The notes under the pieces are model-generated. The model was not told the origin of the DNA. It saw nothing but the letters and a program-made list of their open reading frames with translations, and did no database searches. A stretch of 18,258 nt of DNA from Bacteroidales bacterium UBA6431. GTDB taxonomy: Bacteria; Bacteroidota; Bacteroidia; Bacteroidales; UBA932. Both the position numbers and the translations under genes were made by a program. Positions 1 to 6,650 of the stretch are shown here, piece by piece. Position 1 is the stretch's first letter, and each line of letters begins with the position of its first letter. The DNA lies in the NCBI GenBank assembly GCA_002439095.1, contig DJOT01000036.1:1-18258 (forward strand). Direction: 5' to 3'.

Positions 1-209
1 GGGCCGACGCCGTCTGCTGGACCAAGGACAGGACCTACGTCTTCGAGTTCAAGCTCGACGGCTCCGCTGACCAGGCCCTACGCCAGATCGATGACAAGGG
101 CTACCTCATCCCGTATAAGGCGGACGGCACCTGCGTCAAGGTCGGTGTCAACATCTCATCCCGGACACGCACCCTCGATGCCTGGAAAGTCGAAGCATCT
201 GAGGGTTAG
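1..209 (+). CDS. C-terminal end of a PD-(D/E)XK nuclease-like protein (partial at window edge)
   Basis: An open frame enters from the left edge (first full codon at 3) and stops with TAG at 207-209, giving 68 residues. It begins ADAVCWTKDRTYVFEFKLDG. The spacing of the Asp, the strand 'TYVFEFK' and the later 'QIDDKGY' matches the D...ExK core and following helix of the PD-(D/E)XK domain found at the C-terminus of Bacteroidales AAA-ATPase-like proteins (the DUF1703/PDDEXK_9 type). Those proteins usually exceed 500 residues, with an N-terminal ATPase domain, so most of this gene lies outside the window. Their function is not established; they are abundant, often multicopy accessory genes. The family assignment rests on motif resemblance. 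The coding frame is well supported by codon use and a clean stop. Confidence 0.75.
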   Translation, partial: ADAVCWTKDRTYVFEFKLDGSADQALRQIDDKGYLIPYKADGTCVKVGVNISSRTRTLDAWKVEASEG

Positions 210-238
210 TCTGCAAAATCCCGTCAAAGTCCGGCAGT

Positions 239-577
239 TCATTCATAAAGCTTCGCGGCAGCCTTGATTCTCTTGCCGATGGATTCTACCAGTTCCTTGG
301 GCGCGAGAACCTTGATCCCTTCACCGAAACTCAAGATCTCGCGTTCCAGTTCCGGGTTGAGAATCACATTAATCTGGAAAACGGTATTGCCGTCCTGATC
401 CGCCTCCACCACCATCTGGCTCTTGTGAAAAGGTTTAGTGCGTATGTACGGCGCCTCTTTGGCGTTTGCCCAGATACGTACTGACTTCGGTTTCATTGTC
501 CTGTCCTTGGTGACACCGACGGCATCATCAAACCATGTTTCCGGGTTGTATCTATCCATTGGGATAAACTTCACACC
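239..577 (-). pseudogene. WYL-domain transcriptional regulator, C-terminal remnant
   Basis: Read on the minus strand, the frame ends with TGA at 239-241 and contains RYNPETWFDDAVGVTKDR, then a segment with EAPYIRTKPFHKSQ and finally LSFGEGIKVLAPKELVE. This is the typical C-terminal half of Bacteroidota WYL regulators: the linker into the WCX domain with its 'PYI-TKP-H-SQ' and 'E--ILSFGE-V-V--P-EL' pattern. Such proteins normally have about 320-350 residues with an N-terminal winged helix and a WYL domain; only about 110 residues of family-like sequence remain. The frame stays open to an ATG at 679, but upstream of about 577 it reads antisense through an rtcB fragment and no longer resembles a WYL protein. 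An ATG at 559 could still express a 106-residue stub. WYL proteins sense ligands or nucleic acid and often control defence genes; this one has lost its DNA-binding half. Confidence 0.75.
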
Positions 578-581
578 CACT

Positions 582-806
582 GGCGCGGGACGCCTGATGT
601 CACGCACGGAGGCGGTACGCAGCCTGTCCCTTAAGGACGAGGTGGCCAGACTGGAAGCGCAGGGCATCATCCACGCCATCCGCGGGCAGAGTGATCTGGA
701 GGAGGCAGCCGGAGCCTACAAGGACATCGACAAGGTCATGGCAGACCAGTCCGACCTCGTGAAAATCGTCACGGAACTTGTCCCGGTAGCCGTCATCAAA
801 GGATAA
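582..806 (+). pseudogene. rtcB: RNA ligase RtcB, C-terminal remnant
   Basis: The plus-strand frame from about 582 reads GAGRLMSRTEA and ends in AYKDIDKVMADQSDLVKIV followed by a VIKG terminus and TAA at 804-806. Both blocks are hallmarks of RtcB, the GTP- and Mn-dependent ligase that seals RNA 2',3'-cyclic-phosphate ends. GAGR-xx-SR follows the guanylylated histidine, and 'YKDID-VM--Q-DLV' with a terminal VKG-like sequence closes the protein. Only the last 74 residues or so of a roughly 400-480-residue enzyme remain. The active-site His and all Mn ligands upstream are missing, so it cannot work as a ligase. The frame remains open to 438, but there it is antisense to the WYL remnant and has no RtcB character. 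Start and expression are doubtful; the family call is firm. Confidence 0.8.
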
Positions 807-1070
807 TCCAAGCCAACCCCTCAAGGTGTGCGTAGACAGGATTTTCCGGACGACCTGTGAAACCAGACTGGTGACCGGGCTTGCCAGTGAACTTCTTTGC
901 CGAATCAAGCGGATCCTCTCCATCTGCGAGGAGTACCCAAGTAGCACTAGTGAACCATCCGTCCTCCTTTACGGCATGATTTATAGGTATCACTTTGAGG
1001 ATTACGATATGGGGAGTCGGAACGACATCATCAAGTATGCCGTCCGAAACGGATAGTAATGACAGAATAA
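807..1070. other. Unassigned stretch between rtcB remnant and mcrC
   Basis: No recognisable gene lies between the rtcB stop and the mcrC stop. Two frames are open. A plus-strand frame runs from an ATG at 826 to a stop ending at 1056 (76 residues, containing SICEEYPSSTSEPSVLLYG). A minus-strand frame is open from within mcrC down to 796 (containing KEDGWFTSATWVLLADGEDP). Neither resembles a family I know, they overlap each other, and neither has a visible Bacteroidota promoter. The region could be decayed coding sequence or the 3' untranslated flank of the mcrBC insertion. I regard both frames as doubtful. Confidence 0.4.
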
Positions 1071-2408
1071 TTATTCTTGCGTAGAAGCTTGATTCATCAG
1101 AGATAATACCACTTCAGAGAATCGCCTCTCATTCGCTGCAATTAGCCCACGGAAGTTGTCGTATGTATCGGCATCTTGGGGAACAGGGAGTGTTATGAGG
1201 ACCATCTGGCCCCCATATCCGTGAAGGGTTTCCGATTCTTGTATAACAGCAGTCTCACCTGGCACAATAAATCCGCCAACCATAAGCTTGCGTATGTACA
1301 TATATGAAATAACCTGAGCGAGATCTTCTCGACTGACGCCGGAAACGCCGCCCTCTTCGTAGCGTTTATACTTGGCATCCAAGACCATCTGGCCGTTGTA
1401 GAAGTCCGGGAAGCGACGTCCAAGTTTGGGCTTGAAGAGATGAATGGCGCCGAGCCCCAACTTGTTTTCCGGATGCGTGAAACCCAATTCTCGCAGTATC
1501 GTATTCAGGTACTCTTCCCAGAGCCAAGCTCCATCGAAAAGCACGCCATAGACAGTATCATCGCATTTACCGTATTTGATCTCTTCCTGCCGCAGAATCT
1601 GAACACAGAGCTTCCTTAATGGTTCATACTCCGAATAGTATGGATGAACCCTCGCACGAATGTTCTTGCTGATTATTCTCTCGCGCTCTCTTTCCTCGTA
1701 AGATGGCGTAGCATCTATCACCATAGACACATCAGTCTTGGTTTCTTCATCTCGTGAGAGAATACCGGTGCCGTATTCTTTAGTGCGGATATATTCGATT
1801 GTGTGTCGGACCAATTCCATAAGGGCATTGTCAGCTGTGTGCTCTCTGGTCTTATACGCAATGTTCCCAGTAAATGGTATATTCAGCCGGATATGTCGCG
1901 AGACATCAAGGACACCCCTGACTTTGTCATCATTGTGATTCCTGGTCACATACTCTTTGCAAAGCCCTTGCGCCAGTGCCCTTTTGAGGAAAAACGGGAA
2001 CAGGAACAGGACAAAATCAAAAACCGATTCGGCATCCGTGCTGTGCGGAAGGTCGAATAAATTCACGGAGAACACTTTTTCCAACAGGTAATGCATAAAA
2101 TAGTCATCCTCCCCATTGTCAAACCGGGACTTGATCCGGATGTTTGTTCCTCTGCAACCGACAAAACCCATGAGGTTCCCTGTGGTAACAACATTGTCTT
2201 GAATGTCAAGGATTGTGCTATCGCCGATTTTATCTCCATAGACATCCAGACTGTTTGGAAACACGAGCAGGGACATGCCATTGTTATCCCGGTCGCACAG
2301 TTTTTTTACCGTTCGTCCGGCAATCAAGGAGAGGTCTGACCACTGCTGTTGTGACAGCTTCAGATTCCTTTCTCTGGCATTATCCTTTATAACGACTGAA
2401 TCGGCCAT
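1071..2408 (-). CDS. mcrC: McrC, nuclease subunit of a McrBC modification-dependent restriction system
   Basis: This 445-residue protein is the endonuclease partner of McrB. Together they cut DNA carrying modified cytosines, using GTP hydrolysis by McrB to translocate. Around residues 330-350 it has the PD-(D/E)XK signature: RRFPDFYNGQMVLDAKYKRY gives the catalytic Asp of 'PDF' and the 'DAK' pair. The downstream helix DLAQVISYMY supplies the usual Gln. The preceding VLFDGAWLWEEYLNTIL block is also characteristic of McrC. Length is in the family range. The N-terminal half is a less conserved domain thought to contact McrB. The ATG (2406-2408) follows the mcrB TAG (2409-2411) with no spacer, so translation is almost certainly coupled. 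Codons are less GC-rich than in genes to the right, which fits horizontal acquisition. No methyltransferase is present, as expected for a modification-dependent system. Confidence 0.93.
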   Translation of the reverse strand: MADSVVIKDNARERNLKLSQQQWSDLSLIAGRTVKKLCDRDNNGMSLLVFPNSLDVYGDKIGDSTILDIQDNVVTTGNLMGFVGCRGTNIRIKSRFDNGEDDYFMHYLLEKVFSVNLFDLPHSTDAESVFDFVLFLFPFFLKRALAQGLCKEYVTRNHNDDKVRGVLDVSRHIRLNIPFTGNIAYKTREHTADNALMELVRHTIEYIRTKEYGTGILSRDEETKTDVSMVIDATPSYEERERERIISKNIRARVHPYYSEYEPLRKLCVQILRQEEIKYGKCDDTVYGVLFDGAWLWEEYLNTILRELGFTHPENKLGLGAIHLFKPKLGRRFPDFYNGQMVLDAKYKRYEEGGVSGVSREDLAQVISYMYIRKLMVGGFIVPGETAVIQESETLHGYGGQMVLITLPVPQDADTYDNFRGLIAANERRFSEVVLSLMNQASTQE

Positions 2409-5168
2409 CTACTGCTCAGCCTCTTTGTATTGATCGAAGGCCTCCTTCAGAGAAGCCATCTTCTCCTCTATGCCGCGAGAGCCCCTAAGGTACTCTTTCA
2501 AAATACCCTTAATATGGTATTCCCAGAGTTTCTCGAAGTCGCCGTCATACTGCCCCAGTTTCAAAAAATAAGCAGGGCCAATGTCGTATGCGTCTGTGAG
2601 GCCTATTTCCTTCTTCAGTGTTTCATTCAAGGAAGACAGACAACGCTTGGCAGCATCGCTCCAATCAGGAATCTGGGCGTCAAGCATTTCGATGCGGTCT
2701 TCAACCTTCACTTCAGCCCAAGCAAAACGACGGCGAACCGCGAAGTCCATACTTTCCACACTGCGGTCGATGTCATTCATCGTGCCAATTATGTAGACAT
2801 TGTCGGGCACATAAAAGCCCTTTTCAAATGGATCTCCAGGTTCCACCATATTCTGGTACTGGGTTTTGACTCTTCCCTTCTCGCCCCTATAACCAGGATC
2901 TACTGCGAAGAACAATTCGCCAAAGATCTTGGAGAGTTCACCACGGTTGATCTCATCAATGATGAAGATGTGGTCCGGCTGTCTCAGGGTCGGTGCAGTT
3001 TCAACAAGCCCGTACTTTTCCCTTAGGAGCTTGATCACGCCCTCAAAGTAACCCTTCCAATAAATGTAGACTGTGTTCCCTCCAATTTGGTTCCGGATGT
3101 TCTCCCGTGTAAGAGTACCTTGCTTGACCAACTCCTTACCAGTATGCAGGTTCAGGCTCCCTCTGGTATTCACGGAAATGGCGAATGTGGCCCCACTATT
3201 CGGTGTAGTGAGTTTCAAAGGCTCTTCCATCTCCGAGAGGTCAGCCAGAAGAAGGTCGTAAGCCTTATCAAAATCTCTAGTCATAACACTTGACAGCGCC
3301 TCGGCGCAGAACTGTTTGAATACACCGTTTACACGCTCGAATGAGCAGTCATCCGTGGGACGCAGGCCTTCCACAAAATCAGTGTAGTCATATGACGGAT
3401 GGAACTGTACAAAACCGGGGTTGTCATCCCCCATTGCCTCAGCTATCTTTTTGGCGAGATATGTTTTCCCGGTACCTGGCGCTCCAGTCAGAACGAGATT
3501 GTGATTGGCGCGAAGAAGTTCAATATATTTGTCCATTTTGTCGTTATTATCGTTGAGGTTTTCAAAAAGATACCAGGCAAACAGGGCTTGATGAAGCGGT
3601 TCGCGGAACGTTACGTTATCCTTGAAGTACTTCATAATGGTAACGTTATCCTCCAACCAATGACCAGAGGAGGCCGGCAAGGCAGAATCAATCGCCAGAA
3701 CCTTGTCGTAAACATTTCGGAATTTGCCGTCTGTAATGATGGTAGTCAATTGATACGGGAAGAGGCCAGCCCACATGCGGTGGAATGCCGCAGGGTGCTG
3801 TTTGGACAGGGCCGGCTGTATCAACTGCTTCATCTCATCGTAGTCCTCCCGAGAAATAGAGCCAGCCTCCAAATTACGCTTGAAGATTTCATACATCTTC
3901 GGCCAGAGAGGAAGCATCTGCTCATACTCTGCGCTAGAGTATTTGCCTTGAGAGTTGGAGGATATATAGTTATTGCTAACCCTCATGAAGTAGTCTTTCA
4001 TGTCATCATCAATATCTCCTGCAGTCTTGCCGTCCTCGAACATCGCAAGGAAACGCCCGACACTCTTCTTATACTCGGGATACCATCCCTTATACACCCA
4101 ATTCTCCGTTTTGATCGCCTCGTCATATATTTGCTGTAGCCAGTTCTTCGGTTGGCCACTCTCCATGAAGTGCTGCATCTGCCAAAGCACATCCTGTGCA
4201 TTTACAAGATCACTCCAGAACAGGCCTCCGGTCTCATGATGAAGAACTTCCTGAAGCTCGACATCCCGCTGCTCAAAAGGAATAATGTCCTTCAAAAGAT
4301 ACAGAAAGTGAGCATATTTTTGTCCGGCCGGCTTGATGGCGAACCCCATATACTTGCAGTAATCCTCATAGATGGTACTGGTATAGGGCGTATAGGATTG
4401 AGGATCGCAACAACCCAGAAAAGCAGCAGCCGTCCTTTCATCTCCATAGGATGACTTGCCGGCAGGTGTTATCGCCTTCGCCGCTGATTTGAAATTTTGC
4501 AATCGCTCATTCAGAGACTTGTCCTGAAGGAGCAGGTCAAAAGATTGGAAGACCTTGTCAGGTATCGATTCCAGCAGAGAAATAATGGTCGCTCCAACAT
4601 GTGGCTTTTCTACGAAGTTGCACTCCTCGGAAACCAACATACGAACAATCTCCTCGGTGGTTTTACCTCGTGCTGAGTCGATAAGCTTCCACTTGTAGAT
4701 TTCATCGCTACGTGAGCTGTTCAGACCTTCAGCGATAACAGGTCCCCTATATTTCTTGAGCAACTTTTCAAGGAGAAGACGCTGCATGGCCGCAACAAGT
4801 TCCGGACGAAGTTCCCATTCAAAGTGTCCGTCCCTAACCTTACGGCCAAGCATAGTAATTGGCCAGAAAGTATCTTCCGTGTTCTCATTGGCCTCGATAC
4901 GGAAGTCCTTCCCACTCGCTTTCTGAGCAAACCGTCCAAAATGCTGCACAAGCATATTGATGCCGCTGTCGCTCGTCGAATATACCTTGCTCAGCCGGGC
5001 GCAGGTTGATTTATGGCCAGGCTGGCTGAGGAACATCCGTAGAGTATCCAGTTGTCTTCGATATTTGCCATTGTCAGCGGCCAACAGAACCTGATACCAC
5101 TCCTCCTCATTGAGGATTGGCTCGGTAAAATACTGACCGTCTTTTTGTTGCAATTTATATGTTGTCAT
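2409..5168 (-). CDS. mcrB: McrB, AAA+ GTPase subunit of a McrBC restriction system
   Basis: The 919-residue protein carries a McrB-type AAA+ domain in its C-terminal 360 residues. It has Walker A LTGAPGTGKTYLAKK (GAPGTGKT at 562-569), Walker B HIFIIDEINRG (Asp near 738) and GTMNDIDRSVESMDFAVRRR near 795-815. The MN-xx-DRS element is the McrB signature loop linked to GTP rather than ATP use. The N-terminal 130 residues end in FEWELRPELVAAMQ. From memory, that pattern resembles a small N-terminal domain seen on some McrB-like and HNH restriction proteins, probably the DNA-reading part; it is not the classical E. coli DUF3578 reader. Residues of about 130-540 are a helical region I cannot assign. 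At 919 residues it is about twice the length of E. coli McrB. The start overlaps the stop of a 40-residue ORF (ATGA), and the stop abuts mcrC. Confidence 0.93.
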   Translation of the reverse strand: MTTYKLQQKDGQYFTEPILNEEEWYQVLLAADNGKYRRQLDTLRMFLSQPGHKSTCARLSKVYSTSDSGINMLVQHFGRFAQKASGKDFRIEANENTEDTFWPITMLGRKVRDGHFEWELRPELVAAMQRLLLEKLLKKYRGPVIAEGLNSSRSDEIYKWKLIDSARGKTTEEIVRMLVSEECNFVEKPHVGATIISLLESIPDKVFQSFDLLLQDKSLNERLQNFKSAAKAITPAGKSSYGDERTAAAFLGCCDPQSYTPYTSTIYEDYCKYMGFAIKPAGQKYAHFLYLLKDIIPFEQRDVELQEVLHHETGGLFWSDLVNAQDVLWQMQHFMESGQPKNWLQQIYDEAIKTENWVYKGWYPEYKKSVGRFLAMFEDGKTAGDIDDDMKDYFMRVSNNYISSNSQGKYSSAEYEQMLPLWPKMYEIFKRNLEAGSISREDYDEMKQLIQPALSKQHPAAFHRMWAGLFPYQLTTIITDGKFRNVYDKVLAIDSALPASSGHWLEDNVTIMKYFKDNVTFREPLHQALFAWYLFENLNDNNDKMDKYIELLRANHNLVLTGAPGTGKTYLAKKIAEAMGDDNPGFVQFHPSYDYTDFVEGLRPTDDCSFERVNGVFKQFCAEALSSVMTRDFDKAYDLLLADLSEMEEPLKLTTPNSGATFAISVNTRGSLNLHTGKELVKQGTLTRENIRNQIGGNTVYIYWKGYFEGVIKLLREKYGLVETAPTLRQPDHIFIIDEINRGELSKIFGELFFAVDPGYRGEKGRVKTQYQNMVEPGDPFEKGFYVPDNVYIIGTMNDIDRSVESMDFAVRRRFAWAEVKVEDRIEMLDAQIPDWSDAAKRCLSSLNETLKKEIGLTDAYDIGPAYFLKLGQYDGDFEKLWEYHIKGILKEYLRGSRGIEEKMASLKEAFDQYKEAEQ

Positions 5169-5287
5169 ATCGTTGCAGCGCGACCCATTACCGCACTACG
5201 GTTGATTTCGAGGACGTTTGCAATTTCTTCAGTGGTGATGAAAGGTTTCTTCCGCATCAATTCGAGTGCTTTCTTTTCGTCTATCAT
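5165..5287 (-). CDS. 40-residue helix-turn-helix-like leader ORF of the mcrBC operon
   Basis: An ATG at 5287 opens a 40-codon frame ending in TGA at 5167-5165, whose last bases overlap the mcrB ATG (ATGA). Its peptide starts MIDEKKALELMRKKP and continues FITTEEIANVLEINRSAV, a good helix-turn-helix pattern of the winged-helix type (T-E-E-I-A--L-I-R-S-V). The frame ends soon after the recognition helix, so the wing is missing. An in-frame TGA lies a short way upstream of the ATG, which limits the start. A TATATTTG box lies 20-27 nt upstream of the ATG. It could be a short transcriptional regulator of the operon, a translational leader, or the start of a longer wHTH domain cut by a frameshift. 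Coupling to mcrB is seen directly; the regulatory function is inferred. Confidence 0.6.
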   Translation of the reverse strand: MIDEKKALELMRKKPFITTEEIANVLEINRSAVMGRAATI

Positions 5288-5306
5288 GACCGTTCTGATT
5301 AAGTTT

Positions 5307-5314
5307 CAAATATA
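5307..5314 (-). promoter_or_regulatory. -7 box of the mcrBC operon promoter
   Basis: On the minus strand the sequence reads TATATTTG, an exact match to the Bacteroidota TAnnTTTG element. It lies 20 nt upstream of the micro-HTH ATG, giving a 5' leader of roughly 10-15 nt. No convincing TTG/TTTG element is seen at the usual spacing upstream, so strength is uncertain. Confidence 0.55.
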
Positions 5315-5532
5315 ACTATTTTCGGCGGGATTTCGATGGAAAACTTTCAACGGACGGAGGATACGATTGAGTTTGTAATCAGCAACTTTGAATCCCCGAA
5401 TTTTCGAAAAGCAGATTCCCCGTTTCAAGGGCGCATCGGAAGCGGGCCGCCTCATGATCAACACAAAAGCACCGCAGGAGGCTACCTGTTCCCGGTCACC
5501 CACTGCCATAGCGCCGGGCCGGTCACGCGATG

Positions 5533-5654
5533 CAGGTGTGAGCCGATTCGGCGAAAACGGCTCACACCTGGAAGCGACAGGTGCCGCAGAGAGCCATGCC
5601 GGGCATGTGGACGCCCCAGGTAGTAGCAGAAACACCGAAAACGGCTCACACCTG
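5533..5654. repeat. 13-bp palindromic repeat, three arm copies
   Basis: The arm CAGGTGTGAGCCG at 5533-5545 faces its exact reverse complement CGGCTCACACCTG at 5558-5570, a perfect 13-bp stem with a 12-nt loop (ATTCGGCGAAAA). The same right arm returns at 5642-5654, preceded in both cases by GAAAA. A perfect CATGCC-G-GGCATG palindrome lies between. This looks like an intergenic repeat family of the REP/BIME kind, with one complete and one half unit. Genome-wide copy number cannot be judged here. Confidence 0.75.
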
Positions 5655-5756
5655 GCGGAGGCTGACTCCATGTGGGGCTTCGTGCGGAGGTATAGCGATA
5701 TGTGACGACACAGCCGCGGTGGCAGGTAAAGCATTGACAGACAGGCATAAAACGAC

Positions 5757-5786
5757 ATTGCCTGCCGGCGATTCGCAACAGGCAAT
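5757..5786 (-). terminator. Perfect 8-bp hairpin, possible terminator downstream of bcp
   Basis: ATTGCCTG at 5757-5764 pairs with CAGGCAAT at 5779-5786 around a 14-nt loop. On the minus strand the stem is followed by GTCGTTTTATG, a short interrupted T run. This could end the bcp transcript about 130 nt after its stop codon. The T run is weak, so it may simply be another intergenic palindrome. Confidence 0.35.
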
Positions 5787-5915
5787 ATCACTAATTAGTT
5801 CAATACCAAAAAGTTATCCGCCACCTCAAACATGCACCCACCCCATCCCATCCACGTCGGCTCCTCCGCATACATATCACCACGCCTCTCCCTTGCCAAG
5901 CCATGGAGCAAACGC

Positions 5916-6383
5916 TCAACCCTCCAGTATCTGCCCTGCGGCGTTCTTGGTGTCCACTTTCTCGATAACGCGCTCAAGAATGCCGTTCTCGTCGAAGATG
6001 AATGTGCGCCGGAGCGTCCCCAATATTGTCTTCCCGTACATCTTCTTCTCTCCCCAGGCGCCGAAGGACTGGAGCATCTCCGTAGAGGTGTCCGCAAGCA
6101 GCCGGAACGGCAGTTCATATTTGGCCCTAAAAGCCGCGTGTGACTTCTGGCTGTCCTTGCTCACGCCTACCACATTGTACCCGGCGGCTGTCAATTCCGC
6201 ATAGTTATCCCGTAACGAGCAGGCCTCAGCCGTACATCCGGAAGTGTTGTCCTTGGGATAGAAATAGATGATTGTCTTCTTCCCCTTACCGATGAAATCC
6301 TCAGATTTCACCATATTCCCGTCCTGGTCCATGACCTCAAAGGACGGCATCTTGTCACCTGTCTTAAGCATGTTCACTGGCAA
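5916..6383 (-). CDS. bcp: Thioredoxin-dependent peroxiredoxin, Bcp/PrxQ type
   Basis: This 155-residue protein reduces hydrogen peroxide and organic hydroperoxides in the cytoplasm and is recycled by thioredoxin. The thioredoxin-fold core IIYFYPKDNTSGCTAEACSL contains the peroxidatic Cys50 in the TSGCT motif and a resolving Cys55 five residues later, the intramolecular CxxxxC arrangement of PrxQ. Typical family features follow: a GVSKDS block, a LLADTSTEM block, and a C-terminal RTFIFDENG strand. Full length, with TGA at 5916-5918. Most relatives begin at the equivalent of Met5 (MLKTGDKMP), so ATG at 6371 is a reasonable alternative start. There is no signal peptide. It is transcribed divergently from the thioesterase-msrA operon, so two oxidative-stress repair enzymes flank one intergenic region. 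Confidence 0.93.
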   Translation of the reverse strand: MPVNMLKTGDKMPSFEVMDQDGNMVKSEDFIGKGKKTIIYFYPKDNTSGCTAEACSLRDNYAELTAAGYNVVGVSKDSQKSHAAFRAKYELPFRLLADTSTEMLQSFGAWGEKKMYGKTILGTLRRTFIFDENGILERVIEKVDTKNAAGQILEG

Positions 6384-6411
6384 TTATTGATGTCTCTTTC
6401 CAATCCGCAAT

Positions 6412-6519
6412 TTACAAATTATTCTGATCAGAAGTGCAAAAGCCGTCCACCATTGCTGACGCAGCCAGACGAATGACACCACTGGCGAGCATCTGCCGCC
6501 TTTCGTCAGTGCCGGCCAT
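6412..6519 (-). CDS. Possible 35-residue protein ahead of bcp
   Basis: An ATG at 6519 opens a 35-codon frame ending in TAA at 6412-6414, 28 nt before the bcp ATG. The peptide starts MAGTDERRQMLASGVIRL and continues AASAMVDGFCTSDQ. A TAAATTTG promoter box lies 13-20 nt upstream of the ATG on the same strand, so the frame would be nearly leaderless. No family is recognised. Support is limited to its place between a fitting promoter box and bcp; it may be only the bcp 5' leader. Confidence 0.3.
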   Translation of the reverse strand: MAGTDERRQMLASGVIRLAASAMVDGFCTSDQNNL

Positions 6520-6549
6520 TTTGAATATCACCAAATTTAGTTAAATTTG
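6520..6549 (+). promoter_or_regulatory. Promoter of the thioesterase-msrA-priA-like operon
   Basis: TTTG at 6520-6523 is followed after 18 nt by TAAATTTG at 6542-6549, a close match to the Bacteroidota -33/-7 promoter. Transcription would start near 6556, giving a leader of about 40 nt to the ATG at 6597 or about 95 nt to the preferred ATG at 6651. Confidence 0.7.
6532..6539 (-). promoter_or_regulatory. -7 box for the 35-residue ORF and bcp
   Basis: The minus strand reads TAAATTTG here, inside the footprint of the opposing plus-strand promoter (6520-6549). The two divergent promoters therefore overlap physically and could compete for polymerase. No clear -33 element is seen. Confidence 0.4.
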
Positions 6550-6621
6550 CATTCTTGAGTGCCCATTTTGGCTGTTGATGGGAGCTTGATAATAGGATGA
6601 TGAATAGCCGACAATTAATTC

Positions 6622-6640
6622 AAGGAGTTCAATTCTCCTT
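6622..6640 (+). other. Small hairpin in the thioesterase leader
   Basis: AAGGAG at 6622-6627 pairs with CTCCTT at 6635-6640 around a 7-nt loop, ending 10 nt before the preferred ATG at 6651. The left arm looks like a Shine-Dalgarno sequence, but it is 23 nt from the ATG and would be hidden in the stem. Significance is uncertain. Confidence 0.35.
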
Positions 6641-6650
6641 TGCTCAACAA

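Larger units (their letters stand above)
5316..5915. other. 600-nt gene-poor interval with palindromic repeats
   Basis: No frame here looks like a protein. The overlapping open frames on both strands (for example 5336-5623 plus and 5306-5791 minus) are rich in Arg, Pro, Ser and Cys, and translate the same repeated DNA words several times. The interval holds the 13-bp palindromic repeat set at 5533-5654, the hairpin at 5757-5786 and a C-rich tail of about 80 nt before the bcp stop. It also separates the low-GC mcrBC block from the GC-richer genes to the right. Confidence 0.6.

Noticed and set aside
438..806. A 122-residue plus-strand protein from ATG 438
   Set aside because: Only the part after about 582 is RtcB-like. 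The first half is antisense to the WYL remnant, so it is not one genuine gene.
3399..4139. 246-residue plus-strand frame inside mcrB
   Set aside because: Antisense to a strongly supported gene, with no start context or motif.
5306..5791. 161-residue minus-strand frame across the repeat interval
   Set aside because: The translation repeats the palindromic DNA words (for example RCEPFS twice) and has skewed composition; not protein-like.
6597..6650. 18-residue N-terminal extension of the thioesterase
   Set aside because: The extra residues do not look like the family, and the typical start MLKTGIKG is at 6651. Kept only as an alternative.
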